From: Cervus elaphus
Lineage: Eukaryota; Chordata; Mammalia; Artiodactyla; Cervidae
DNA: 64,000 nt
Assembly (NCBI RefSeq): GCF_910594005.1
Contig: NC_057842.1
Coordinates: forward strand, 63,943,777-64,007,776
Direction of reading: 5' to 3'
The notes below the pieces were generated by a model. That model saw only the letters and a program-made list of their open reading frames with translations, searched no databases and was not told where the DNA came from. Positions 1 through 11,893 of the stretch are shown here, piece by piece (position 1 is the stretch's first letter; each line of letters begins with the position of its first letter). Both the position numbers and the translations under genes were made by a program.

Positions 1-71
1 CAGGGATTGCATCCCTGCCCCTACATTGCAAGGCAGATTCTCACCCACTGAACCACTGCAGAAGTCCCTCC
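1..71 (-). mobile_element. CHR-type tRNA-derived SINE, 5' part, cut by window edge
   Basis: The reverse complement begins with the 'ggacttc..' head of CHR-like ruminant SINEs, and the + strand shows the 'cagggattg...gaaccactg..aagtccc' pattern. The rest lies outside the window. Confidence 0.6.
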
Positions 72-412
72 AGAATTCTTATGCTGAAACCTAATGTCCA
101 ATGAAATGGTACAATATTAAGAGATGGGTACTTTGAAAGGGGGTTAAGTCACGAGGACAGAGTCTTCACAAATGGGATTAGTGCCCCTAAAAAAGAGGTC
201 CAAAGGAGCTCCCCTTGCTCCTTCTAACATGTGAGGACATAGTGGAAAGATGCTGCTACAAACCAGGATGTGGGCTCTCTCGAGACACTGAATCTGTTAA
301 CATGTTATTCTTGGGCTTCCCAGCCTCCAGAACAGTAATATATAAGTGTTTTGTTGTTTATAAGCCACGCAGTCTCTGGTGTTTTGTTGTAGCAGCCTAA
401 ACAGACTAAAAG
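72..412 (+). mobile_element. Ancient MaLR-like LTR (MLT1/MST type)
   Basis: The stretch resembles ancient mammalian LTRs of the ERVL-MaLR group: an 'aattcttatgctgaaacc' head, 'gggattagtgccc', 'catgtgaggacata', 'cccagcctccagaac' and a 'tttataagccac' to 'agcagcctaaacagacta' tail. The exact subfamily is uncertain. The 61-codon ORF inside is not a gene. Confidence 0.6.
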
Positions 413-1953
413 TCCCACATTTCTATCTTTCTGCTGCTTGACCTTGGTATACGCTTTCACCCTCAACGTTATCTCATGGCCTTAGATGCTTCCTGTAGCC
501 CAGGTCACTGTGTCCACATTCCAGGCAGTAGGAAGAAGGACAAGAAAGACTGAAGGATGAAAAGGTGTGCACTCTGCATTTTAAGATGTCTTTCCCAAAA
601 TCCTTCCCAAAAATCTCCACTTAAATCTCACTGGCTAGAACATAATCACATGGCCACACTCAGATTCAAAGGAAAGGAGGAAGGCAACTTACCGCTCCAA
701 ATAAATTCAGAATTCTATTACTAAGGAAGAAGATAAAGGAAGAAGAAGAAATAGATATTGGAAGAAAAATAACTATTTTTGCACATCCTACCGCAGGGAT
801 TCCCCACCTTCTAGGGCTTTCTCCTCACCCCCTTCTTTTAAACATATAGAAAAATTGAAAGGATAATTCAATGAATAACCTTATATGCACCAAATACAGT
901 CCATAATTGTTAATAATATATTGTGCGTGCATGTTTGTGAGTGAAAGGGGAAGAGAGAATATGGAAAAAAAAAACATACACATATGTCAGTGTGTGTACA
1001 CACGTACATATATATCTCACATGCACATTGCTGAACCATTGAAACAAAGCAAACATGAAATATACATGTGTGAATATTTGTCCAAACCATACGAAATTGA
1101 GGTGCAGACATCATGAACCTTTGCCTTTTAATATTTCAATATGTATATTCTAAGAATTAGGAGACTCTCCTCTATAAATAATAGCATTAACAAATTTAAT
1201 TACAATACTCTAATACCATATAATGTTCTGCCAAAATTCAAATTTCTTAGTTGTCAAAAAAATGTCCTTTGATGTTTTTCAACAGGAATTTATCAAGTTT
1301 CACTCACTTTATTTGGTTGTTATGTCTTAAGTCAATTTTAACTCATGAGGGTTTTCTAGTGACCATGAAAGTATAAATTACACCTGATGTCTGATGTCTG
1401 TGTTCAGAGCATGTAGTGTGTTTGTAAGTTCTATACATGATGTATATCATAGTTCATGAATTTTGAATTTAATGAAACCGTTTCCAAATAAGTTGCTTTC
1501 CAATGTGTCTTTATTAAAAGGTTATCTTTTATTTTCTATTCTTATAAGTAAATAACTCCCAGATATAAACTTTTTCCTTCCATTTCAAAACTGTCATTGT
1601 ATAATCATTTCACAAAGTTGACAAGGCCTAATTATCTGCACAATGTGAGTTGGGAAAATTCTATGACCAACTATTAAATAACATTTCTGAGCTAAAGCCT
1701 CCTGATCCATGGTCTTGGAATGCAATGACATTGAAAGACAGTACCTACACTTCAGTTTCCTCCATACACCTGAAATGAACCATTCCAGACATCACAGGAA
1801 AGTTCCAGCGTGACAAGAGCAAAGTAAAATGTACATCTAGGAAGCCCCACACTATAGTCCATCCCCAAATCAACTTTTTTTTAAGAAATTTAATTTTTAA
1901 AAGAAATTACTCAGCAACTCATGATATTTGATACTTTACAGCTGAAACATTTC
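413..1953. other. AT-rich intergenic sequence without recognised gene
   Basis: No splice-bounded coding exon, RNA gene or recognisable repeat was seen. Overlapping ORFs on both strands near 0.9-1.1 kb are short and low in complexity. Confidence 0.5.
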
Positions 1954-2103
1954 CCTGTGTTGGGAAGATCCCCTGGAGGAGGGAACAACTGGCTATCCAC
2001 TCCAGTTTTCTGGTCTGGAGAATTCCATGGACAGAGGAGCCTGGCAGGCTACAGTCCATGGGGTTGTAAAGAGTTGGATACAACTGAACAACTTTCATTT
2101 TCT
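1954..2103 (+). mobile_element. Bov-tA/Bov-A2 SINE, 3' two-thirds
   Basis: It contains the core 'gggaagatcccctggagga', 'ccactccag', 'ccatggacagaggagcctgg' and 'gtccatggggtt', but lacks the tRNA-like head. Confidence 0.85.
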
Positions 2104-3645
2104 TCAGCTGAAATATTTTTACTAAATACAGTCAGCCATCATATTGCTTGTATGATCAAAATAACTGGCAACACTTTGTACTATGTTGTATATTTACTTT
2201 AGTAACGTGTGAACTTTAGTCATGATTTCATCCTCTTAAAATACCTTTGAGAAATTTATAATAGCTGTTCATCATTTAGCTTTTTGTCATTTAGAGAATT
2301 ATAAAATTCTCTTAAAATCAGAGTTTTTAAATGACACATGGTTGTGTATGGTAAAGCTAAAGTGTGAAAGGGTTGTAAACTTTACTTTGAGGATTTAGGA
2401 TTCTAGGATTATGTCCCTGAAGCCATTATAAAATGAAAACTAACCTACAGTAAGTGTACAAAATTTACTGACAAGGTATGGAATTCAGTTATTATAAGCA
2501 TTCCCAGCTAGCTTCTAGGCAATTATTTGCTTGCCTGCTATTCTAAACAGTACTTTAAAATGATCCAAACATCTTATTTAAAACTGTCTATAATTTACTT
2601 GCAAGAAGCTGAAGTAAAAGGGGGCAGTTGTAAGGTGCTATTCACAGATGCACTGTAAGTTTTCCTTTAGACAAGATTGCATAACCTTGCAGGATGGGGT
2701 AAAAAATTATACTAGCCACGAGGTCAGGCTGGTATACAGAATCAAAAGCTTAATTCAGTCTGGCAAAATTGACAAAATAAGCATATTCTTTATCATACAT
2801 ATGAGTACATGTGTACTTTCAAATGCACTTAAATCCTAGTTCATTAAGGCAGGATTGTATAGGTAAATATTTTTGACAGTCCCAACAGGAAACATATGGA
2901 TAATTAACAAAAAGTTCAATAAACAAGTTATTTACCAGATGGACAACATATAGGAAAACCAAAAGGATAAAATAATATCCTGGGCCGAGCTGGGCTTTAC
3001 TACCCTTGGTTCCGAAGCGAAGGAAGAAAGAGAAGGGTGGAGAGAGCCGCCTAAACAGAAACGATCTGTCAGTGGAGGCCAACAGCCACTCTCCTCCCTG
3101 TGATCTCCTGCTGGGCCAAACCGGGTCACTGATGCTGTCCATTTAGGGCAGTCCCCCAGAGCCCAGAGCAGGATGGAGAAAGTTAAAGAGCAGATTTAGA
3201 GTGGGAAATATAAGATATGCAGCATCGCAGATTTTTTTTAATGAGATAAACTGAAGTTGATATATCACTTTAGTCCATGGATGAGCTTCAGGTGGTCTAA
3301 GAATTAGTAGAAGCAGGTGGTTGTATACCAGTAGAGTAACAGCCCTGATGAATCACACCTCTCAGTACCCACAATCTTGTGTATCGCTCTACATACTGAC
3401 TCTAGGCTTGGCCAAATGACCTGATATGAACAATGGAACATCGGCATACATTATATAAGCAAAGGCTTAATAGGTAACCTTTTGGAATATGGCCCTGATA
3501 CTTCTGTGCTGTGAATAAGCCTGGGATGAAACAGCATGTGAAAAGAGAGGCCCAGCTAGCCCAGTTGTCCCAACTGAGCCCCATCACCAGCATATCTGCT
3601 AGCTGAATGCCTCAGCAAAAATAAGCCCTGTCAAAAACACTGTCC
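2104..3645. other. Intergenic sequence, no gene seen
   Basis: Mostly AT-rich. A locally GC-richer patch at about 2980-3180 carries overlapping minus-strand ORFs (107 and 65 codons) with no domain I recognise and no splice or promoter context. It may be an unrecognised old repeat. Confidence 0.4.
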
Positions 3646-3870
3646 AGGGACCTCCCTGGGAGTTCAGTGGCTAGGACTCCATGCTCCCAAAGCAGGGGGC
3701 CCAGGCTCAATCCCAGATCAGGGCACTAGATCCCATATGCCACAACCAAGAATTTGCATGCTGCAACTAAAAAGATCCTGCATGCTGCAATGGAGATGGA
3801 CCATCCCGTGTGCCACAGTTAAGACCCAGCACGGTCAGTAAATGAATAAATAAGTCTCTTTCTTTTTAAT
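3646..3870 (+). mobile_element. CHR-type SINE
   Basis: Head 'gacctccctgggagttcag', B-box-like 'ggctcaatccc', then 'agatcccatatgccacaac' and repeated 'catgctgca' modules, ending in an A-rich 'aatgaataaataag' tail. Confidence 0.8.
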
Positions 3871-5580
3871 ATATTCAAAAAAGCAGTTTCCAGTCAATCT
3901 ATAGAATCACGGAAATAAGAATTAGTTCTGTTTTAAGGCCCTAAGTCTGGGTGGTATTATGCAGCAACAGATAACTGAACACAACCTGATTTCTCTTTAA
4001 GGAATGACTGAACTCCAGTGCTATAGGAATCCGTTTGTTCAAATGATGTTCTTACAACCCAATTCTCTCTGCCTCTCAACTCAGCTCTACTTTCTTGCCT
4101 TCTGTGTGTTGATTTAATTCTCAGATTGGTTCTCCTCTTGTGGTCAAAAGGTGTTTGCAGCAGTCCCAGGTTTCCCATCCTCTATGCTCAATATGGAAAA
4201 GAAACGAGAAAGCTTTTTCCCAACAGTTGGACAAAGAGTCAAGTCTCACTCTCATCGGCTCCAGCTAGGTCATTTCCACCTGCAGACCAATCACAATAGC
4301 CAGTGGTAGAACTTGTTGGGTGGTTAAGCCAATCAGGCCTTCCTCTAGAGCTGAGAGTACTAACTGCATCCAAATAACATGAGCTGAGAGTAAATGATGG
4401 ACAGATCCACAAAAAGAAAGAGAACATGGAAGAAGGGGGATCATTGTGGATGCTAGATGGCCAAAAGCTGATAAATTTCTATTAAAAATCTTAAACACAT
4501 ATCTCCATTCTTCACCTTTCTCCCAAATTCTAGGCTGGAATATTCAATTGCATACTTGGAATCTTCTATTGAATGTCTGCAAACATCTTAAACTTTGTCC
4601 CAAACTGAACCACCCATGGAACTCAGACTTGGAGGTGGAGGGGCATTCCCTTTGCTCTTAATTGTAGCTCCCAAATCCTATCCCCTCTTTCCTCCTTCAA
4701 AAGCACCGTAATCTTTGAAGCAGGACAACATATTTTAACACTAGCTCTTTCTCCTTGTTAGTGTCATCTTTCAAACCCTTGGGTCACACCTCGCTCATTC
4801 ACTAATGACTCTAGCACGTTTCATAGTCTGTAGTCCCACCACTTCTCTGTCAACTATAGTCAACACCCAAGTGACGGCCCACCAGCCCCCTTAGACTCAG
4901 TTCCCTAACCTCCTTCCCTGCAGGATCGCTTCATCCTTCCACCATCAACCACCCACTCCCGCAGTAACACTGTTGACTCTGTCTTTACCAACAGTTACAA
5001 CATCTCCAAAATCTCAAATTCCAGAGCCCTATTTTCTAACCCCCCCCCCTCAATTTCCCATCTCATCTTTTCTAGGCTTCCCACTGCAGCTCTTCTTTCA
5101 CTTTAAAGAAACCACCAGTCCATAGACACAATCACTTTCTCACTACAGATGATCCCCTTACCCAGTTTATAGTTCCTTATTCATTGCTCAAATCATTTCT
5201 TTGCAAACATCCTTAACTCTCTTGGTCATGCAAACATCCTTAACTCTCTTGGTCAATCCTTTCCTCTTTTATTATCTCGCCCAGCAAAGCTTTAAACCTA
5301 ATTAATCCCAGTTAATCCCACCTACTCCATGCCTGCATCCGAGTGTCTGAATACCTCTAGAAATAGAAAGGTTACAGCTTTACTCACTATAAATGTATAG
5401 CCATAAATTTCATAGGCACTCCACACTGCCAACCAATCCCATTTCACTCCCCTGATCTGCTTGCTTTTCTACTCTGCATACTGACAGTTTTGCATACCTT
5501 TTTTCTTTAAACCTCTTATATTTCCCAATTTTCCATTCTCAGTTGATGACCTTGCTCATAGTTATTTGAGAAAATTAAAA
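3871..5580. other. Intergenic sequence; pyrimidine-rich, possibly old LINE-derived
   Basis: No gene seen. The pyrimidine-rich stretch at about 4.5-5.5 kb resembles ancient mammalian LINE sequence, but I cannot assign a family. A 27-bp tandem duplication lies at 5203-5256. Confidence 0.35.
5203..5256. repeat. 27-bp tandem duplication (2 copies)
   Basis: The 27-base unit beginning 'gcaaacatccttaactc' occurs at 5203-5229 and 5230-5256 and differs only at the last base. This points to a recent local duplication. Confidence 0.9.
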
Positions 5581-5602
5581 AAAAAGAGAGAGAGAGAGAG
5601 AG
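5578..5602. repeat. (A)n(GA)n simple repeat
   Basis: An A-run is followed by about nine GA units. Confidence 0.85.
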
Positions 5603-5639
5603 TCAGGATTTCCATTATCTATATACATACTTCCTGCTA

Positions 5640-6370
5640 TTGAGCAAGTGACGTCTGTTGCTCACCCCAGGAACAGGCATCTCAAGATGTCAGCCTACAT
5701 GGTTTGCAGGTGTCGGGGTCACCAAGAAAGAGACAATTCACACAGGCACAGGATGGAACAACATTTTACTCTCAGAGAGAATAGACAGAGCAAGAACAGC
5801 TTCAATAATGAGTGTTGGTCCCCCATGGCCAGCACGTCTTACCCCATAGCCAAAGATGGTCTACACACACCGCACCTGTGCTGTGGGCAAAGCAGCTCCT
5901 TCTCCCCCGACAGGTTCAGATGTAGCAGTCTGGTTGGCCAGGTGCCATATTATGCACACACATTGCTGTTGCTGCTTAGTCTGTCAGTCAAGTCCGGCTC
6001 TTTGTGACCCCATGGAGTGTAGCCTGCCACACTCCTCTGTCCATGGGACTCTCCAGGCAAGAACACTGGAATGGGCTGTATGTCCTTCTCCAGGGGAGCT
6101 TCCTGACCTAGGGATCAAACCTATGTTTCCGGCCCTGGCAGGGAGATTCTTTACCACTGAGCCACCAGGGAAGCCCTGAACACATTTAGGCAAAGAATTA
6201 TGTGTCAAACCCAGAACAGGGAAAGATACTCCCAGACAAGACCACATTCCCAATGACATGCAGCCATACAAGGGTCAACAGGCTATGCATGACTGTCTTC
6301 CCCAATAGTCCAACCCCCAACCCTTGCTTGGCCACTAAAATAGCAGATAAAACACATCAAATGTGGTAGG
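5640..6370 (-). repeat. ERV LTR (3' LTR in element orientation), split by a SINE
   Basis: It matches the right copy along its length: 'tttgcaggtgtcgg' against 'tttgcaggcatcag', 'caagaaagagacaattcac' against 'caagaaagacacaactcac', and after the SINE 'gtcaacaggct' against 'ttcaacaggct'. The SINE at 5966-6177 splits it. Confidence 0.5.
5966..6177 (-). mobile_element. Bov-A2-type SINE, inserted in LTR
   Basis: The reverse complement starts 'gggcttccctggtggctca' and includes the 'ccatggacagaggag' and 'ggggtcacaaagag' cores. Confidence 0.9.
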
Positions 6371-6999
6371 ACCACCATCTGCCACCAAATTTGGAGATGG
6401 AACTAGATCCACTGGGGGCCCTGAACAATTCTCATGGATGCTAAGGCTCCACTTGGAGCTGCTAAGACTCCCTGTCATTTTGGGACAGCAATTCATTCAG
6501 GTCAAAAGGAGAACCAGACCCAGGAGGATGACCAGGCCTCCCTCAAGGATGGTCCCTCATCAAGGATAACAAGTGCCTAGAATAAGCTAACTCAAGAGTT
6601 TTTTGTAAAAGAGTCTGGGGGGCTTACAGGTATACAGCTAATAACCATCCTGCCTGAGCATGGATCCTCTCTAGCTCAATTTTTCCTTCCCTTGGTTATT
6701 GATATATATACAACAAGAAGTATTGGCAATAAACACAAATGCCACACTGTTCCACCAGCAGGTAACCGAGGCTATTTGGTTGTCCACTACTGCCACCAGC
6801 TTACCTAGTGAGTTCAGTGAGTCTTGTTTGTTTTGGATTGCTTGGAGAGTGTCTGAGTCATTTTTTACCAGCTAATCCAGCACAAGGGGAATATGGGATT
6901 TGAGCTTAACTTCTAATTTAGAGGGACTTCTGCCCAACCAATAGCATTAGTAGAAGTCTTCTGTAGGGATCTCATCAATCTTTGCATTGCCTATCCAGT

Positions 7000-7204
7000 T
7001 TTTAAAATATTTTATTTGTCTACATCAGTCTCTGTGGTGTCACATGGGCTCTTCGCTGCCCCGCGCAGGCTTCTCTAGTTGTGGCATGGGAGCTTAGTTG
7101 CTCCATGTCTTGTGGGATCACAGGTCCCCAACCAAGGACTGAACCCATGTCCCTTGGATTGGAAGATAGATTCTTAACCACCAGGCTACGAGGGAAGTCC
7201 CTGT
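7000..7204 (-). mobile_element. CHR-type SINE with target-site duplication
   Basis: The reverse complement starts with 'gggacttccctcgtagcc' and ends in a T-rich/A-rich tail. The 9-bp target duplication 'ctatccagt' is at 6991-6999 and 7205-7213. The insertion interrupts the ERV interior. Confidence 0.85.
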
Positions 7205-7667
7205 CTATCCAGTGTTAACTACCAAAGCCACATTGCTCTGTGGGTCGACCCTGTTCTCTCCTGTATTCCTCGCTTGTCCGTCTCCTGAGTTCCCTTTTGG
7301 ACCCTGGGCACAGCTTCCCATTGTTGGTTTCTCTGTTCAGTCCAAGTTGATGGAAACCACGGAAACCATTCTGTTGTTTTTATCTCAAACAGGACATTCA
7401 GTGGAACTTTTCTACTTCTTGCCCATAGTTCTTTTATAGGACAACAGTAAGGATAATAGAGTCTTCTCCTGGAGAGGCCCTTGTTGCATGAAGGCTTCCA
7501 CTGCATTGTCCGACATCCCCGGGGTCAGGGCTCTATAGTCAGTATCTATGGCTTTTACTTAGCTATGGTTTTATGAATGTTTTTCCAGGAGTTCCTAGTT
7601 TTAGGGACATTGCCACTGTTGGGAACACTATGCTCATACTCTTTGCAATCCAGATCCAGAGCAACAC

Positions 7668-7792
7668 TGGGGAGTTCCCTGATGGCATAGGGGTCAGGAT
7701 TCTGAGCTTTCACTGCCGTGGTGCAGGTTCAATCCCTGGTCAGGAAACTGAGATCCACGAGTTGCACAGCATAGCGAAGAAAAGAAGGATTT
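7668..7792 (+). mobile_element. CHR-type SINE, truncated
   Basis: 'ggggagttccctgatggca' head, 'caggttcaatccctggtca' and a 'cagcatagcgaagaaaag' tail. Confidence 0.75.
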
Positions 7793-8097
7793 ACACGGGC
7801 TCACCTCTGTCTCTGCCCTGCTAGTTGCCATGTTCCAAAAACACACCGCAACAAGAGGTCAGTGGCTAGTTCTCCTGGACTGCAGCACTCGGTCTGAGAT
7901 ACGTAGGCTGCAAGGCCTCATCATCAAACAGGTGCCCCGTCTAAGTCACACGAGCCTACCCTGGCCTCTTCCCTTACCTGTTTCTCAGTTTCCATATTTC
8001 ATTCTCAGAGAAGGACCTCATTTCATGAGTTACATTTTTCAGTAACACCATGAGTGGCTTTGTGTTGAGTGAAAACTAGCTTTACTTGGGGCTTTTA

Positions 8098-8138
8098 AGA
8101 GACCTAGATAAAAAAAAGAGAGAGAGAGAGACCTAGAT
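8098..8138. repeat. (A)n(GA)n tract between 12-bp direct repeats
   Basis: 'agagacctagat' occurs at 8098-8109 and again at 8127-8138, flanking an A-run plus GA units. Confidence 0.8.
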
Positions 8139-8439
8139 CAAGCTCCCTAAACAGGGGCCTCTGACTCCCCTTGGGTCACCTACAACCCCTTGCATGTGGA
8201 AGTTAGAGGCTGGTGTGGGATATGAAGGTGGCCAGAAGCTAGGTTAGTTTTCCAAAAAAATTTTAGGGCCCAGCTCTTGCATTCTGCCCTCATCCATCAC
8301 CCCGTTTGTCCTTGTTGACCGGGAGACTGTCAACATCTTTCTTATCCCCAGTCCATCTCCTGCAGGGAGGCGGCACCAGCCTGAAGGGCTGCGCCGATGA
8401 AACTTGTGCCATGTTGCACTTTTGGGTGACTTTGCTCAC

Positions 8440-8960
8440 TGCACCAGACTGTCAAGCAAGTGTTGTTACCTGTTGCCTACCACCAGAAGCAGCAGTAGCA
8501 AGATGTCAACTCATTGCAGAGTTTGCAGGCATCAGAGCTGCCAAGAAAGACACAACTCACAGGCATTAGATGAAACACTTCACTCATACAGAGAACAGAG
8601 CAAGGTCAGCCTCAGGAGTGAGTGTGGCCCTCCCACAGCCAGCGCCTCTTGCCCCTTAGCCAATGGAGGGAAGATGGTCTACACATACCCCTCCAGTGGT
8701 GGTGAAGGACCCCCTTCTCTCCCCATGAGGAATAGATGAAGCAGTGGGGTTGCCTGGGAGTCACACAATGCACATGCTTAAAGCAGAATGAAGAAAGTAC
8801 AAATCATAGCCGGCACAGGCTGTGAGGACTTCCTATTTCCATGTAAGAAAACATTCCAGGCCCAAGGCATGCTCTTACGCAGTTATGCAAGTTTCAACAG
8901 GCTACCTGTGACTGCTTTTTCCGATATCTACCTTAACTCTGTTCTAACATTCAAAGGCTA
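8440..8960 (-). repeat. ERV LTR (5' LTR in element orientation)
   Basis: Second copy of the LTR-like sequence described for 5640-6370, without the SINE insertion. The ends are only approximate because the copies are diverged. Confidence 0.45.
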
Positions 8961-10436
8961 CAAAGACCTCCATTTGTACTACGGAAAAGATCTCTTCATC
9001 TTCTCAAAGATTTTGCTCCTCTAACTTTTGCATCATTTTCCAGCATCATAATCCTCCACCCTCTACTAAATCAATCCCATGAATATATAAAGATGCTCAA
9101 CCATCTCCAATTTAAAAAGCAGTTCCTCCATTTAATTTCCAAATACATGGAGTTTTTAAAAGTATCTTTGATATTAATTTCTCTTTTAAATATTTTCTTC
9201 TCTGCAATCACTCTCTGTGATTTTTAGTCCTCTAACTTTATTGAGGCTTTCATTGGCTAAGTCAAAGAACTCTCTTGGTAAATGTCACATTGCACATGAA
9301 AAATGTGGGTTGTTTTCGTGTATCTTTTGATACATAATTCCACAGTGATAAGAGAACAATCTGTATGATTTCAACACCTTTAGACTACGATATTTTTGCA
9401 CCTTGTTTTATGGCCCTGAATATGTTCCAGTGTCTCCTGGTTTATAGTCTATGGGAACTTGAATAGAATTTGTATCCTACTATAAAGTGAAAATTCTATA
9501 AATCTGAATTATGTTGAATTGGTTCATGATGCTTTTCAGGTCTACTATATCCTTCTACTTTTCTGTATGCTCACTGTATTAATTTTTGAGAGTTTGATAT
9601 TGAAACTCCAATTAAAAATCTTATTATCTACTTAAAAAATAATTGTAGTATTTAATGGAACTATATGTAACTTTGTTCTGTATTTTCCAAGTCTCCTGTA
9701 AATGTGTTATCAAACTTTCAAAATTTAAAAAAGAAAAAAGAAAGAGAAAATAAAAAGCATCCCCTCAACCTTACAGTTCTCTCTCTCCGGGTACAGGGCC
9801 ATTTTTGCTTTCTCACCTCACTTACTCCTCAATCCTTTTCAACTGTGCTTCCATAACCACTATTCCTCTTGAAACTATTTACTGGTGATCCTCACACTTC
9901 CAAACCCAAGGGTCATTTCTGTTATCTTATTTGACTTTTCAGAAGCATTCATGCTAACTGACCTATCTCTCCCTGAATCTCTTCACTTTCTTTCTGAGAT
10001 ATCACACTCTCCAGCTTTCCCCACAAGGCGTCTCCTTTTCCAGCACTTCCATGTCTGCTGGAACTCTCAAGTGCTCCAAGACTCTGTCTTGGGCTTTCTC
10101 TTTGTTTATACTCTTTCCCTGATGATTTCACTGTCGTTTTTTAAATACCTTATTCAAGCCAATGACACTCCAGCTCTAACCTCTCCTGTGGATTTCCAGC
10201 TAAGGTATCAAACTGCCTTCTTGATTTTTTCACATATATGTAATTCCCACCCCCCAATTTAGCTCTTTAGCTTTACTATTTCATGTACTTAACACTCTAC
10301 TACTTCATGAAGTATTCACAAGATTTTCTTCAATTTACAGTGGTCTATCCTACAATTAAACCTAGAGTTTACTAGTTCAGTTTTAGACACTGGAAAAAAG
10401 AACATTATACTAAGAGATAGATTCTTTAATTCTCAT
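8961..10436. other. AT-rich intergenic sequence, no gene seen
   Basis: A 125-codon ORF at 9885-10262 lies in pyrimidine-rich sequence with no domain, signal or splice context. It looks like old repeat sequence. Confidence 0.4.
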
Positions 10437-11660
10437 ATTTTAAAATTTTTTATTGAGGTACAATTGACAAACAACATTATATTAATTGCAGCTGTACAAT
10501 ATAAAAGTTCTGTATTTGTATGTACTGCAAACTGATCACCATAATGAGTCTAGTTGACATCTGTCACCATACAGTTAGAGAGTTGTTTTTCTTATAATAA
10601 GAACTTTTAATATCTACTCTCTTAGCAACTTTCAAATATGCAATACAATATTGTTAACTATAGTCACTATACTGCATGTGACATCCCCATTACTTACTTA
10701 TAACTGGAAGTTTGTATCTTTTGAGCTCCTCCAGCCTTTTCACCCACCCTCCATCCCCCACCTCTGGCAAACACTGATCTGTTCTCTGTCTTTTTGAGTT
10801 TGATTTTGTTTTTCTTTTTTTTTAGATTCCACGTATAAGTAAAACCACATAAGTAAAATCATATAGTACTGGTCATGGCCCTTCAAGGTCCATTTCGGTT
10901 GTGACAAATTGTTAAGGTTTCATTCTTTTTCTGTGGCTGAATAATATTCCATTGTGTACATGTACTACATTTTCTTTAACCATTCATGCATGGATGGACA
11001 CCTGAATTGCTTCCAGATTTTGGCTGCTGTAGGCAATGCTGTTCTGACAGTTGGGATGCATGTATCTTTTCAAATCAGTGCTTTTGTTTTCTTCAGGTAA
11101 ATATCCAGAAGTGGAATTATTGGATTATATGGCAGCTCTATTTTAAATTTTTTTGAGGAACTCCCATACTGTTTTCCATAGTAGCTGTACCAATTTACCT
11201 TCCACCAACAGTGCACAAAGCTTCCTTTTTGTCCACATCATCACTAGCATTTTTTACCTCTTGTCTTTTTGAGAACAACCATTCTAACAGGTGTGAGGTG
11301 ATTTCTCACTGTGGTTTTGATTTACATTTCCCTGATGATTAAGTAAAGTTGTTAAGTTGTGTCCGACTCTGCAACCCCATAGACTATACAGTTCATGGAA
11401 TTCTCTAGGCCAGAGTACTTGAGTTGGTAGCTGTTCCCTTCTCCACGGGATCTTCCCAACCAGGGATCGAACCCAGGAAAGTCACCCACGTTGCAGGTGG
11501 ATTTTTTTTAGTGATGTTGAATAACTTTTCATGTACATGTTACCAATCTGTAGATCTTCAGAAAAATCTGTTAGATCCTCTATCCATTTTTAAATCGGAT
11601 TGTTAGGGGGTTTTGCTATTGAGTTGCATGAGTTATTCATATTTCAAGTTAATTATGTTT
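10437..11660 (-). mobile_element. L1 LINE, ORF2 3' end and 3' UTR, old
   Basis: It reads as the reverse complement of L1: 'ttattgaggtacaattgac', 'ctgaataatattccattgtg', 'ggaattattggattatatgg' and 'acaggtgtgaggtgatttct' are the standard minus-strand blocks of the ORF2 C-terminus and 3' UTR. A Bov-A SINE at 11340-11506 splits it. Confidence 0.85.
11340..11506 (-). mobile_element. Bov-A2-type SINE in L1
   Basis: It begins 'agtaaagttgttaag' and contains 'gtgtccgactctgcaacccc' and 'gggatcttcccaaccaggga'. L1 sequence continues on both sides. Confidence 0.85.
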
Positions 11661-11674
11661 ATACTACTTAACAT

Positions 11675-11893
11675 AGCCAGGTGGCGCTAGTGGTAAAAAA
11701 CCCACCTGCTGATGAAGGGGATGTAAGAGACGTGTGTTGATCCCTGGGCTGGGAAGTCCCCTGGAGGAGGGCATGGCAATCCACGTCAGTATCTTTGCCT
11801 GGAGAGTCCCATGGACAGAGGAGCCCAGCACACTGCAGTCCACGGGTCACAAGGAGTCAGACACAACTGAAGCAAGCTAGCACACACACACGC
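11675..11893 (+). mobile_element. Bov-tA SINE with CA tail
   Basis: 'ggtggcgctagtggtaaa' head, 'ggagagtcccatggacagag', 'cacaaggagtcagacacaac', then a short (CA)n tract. Confidence 0.85.

Larger units (their letters stand above)
5640..8960 (-). mobile_element. Degenerate endogenous retrovirus (LTR - env remnant - LTR)
   Basis: Two diverged direct-repeat copies of an LTR-like sequence (about 5640-6370 and 8440-8960) flank about 2 kb. On the minus strand the interior (about 6.5-7.65 kb) reads as a broken env remnant. A heptad-rich stretch (includes 'QNKQDSL') is followed by a Cys-Cys pair and an 'INNQGK' motif, the layout of a retroviral transmembrane-subunit ectodomain, interrupted by stops. 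No gag or pol reading was seen, so most of the interior is deleted. CHR SINEs were inserted into the interior at 7000-7204 and 7668-7790, and a Bov-A SINE into the left LTR. The element cannot encode a working protein. Family assignment was not attempted. Confidence 0.5.
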
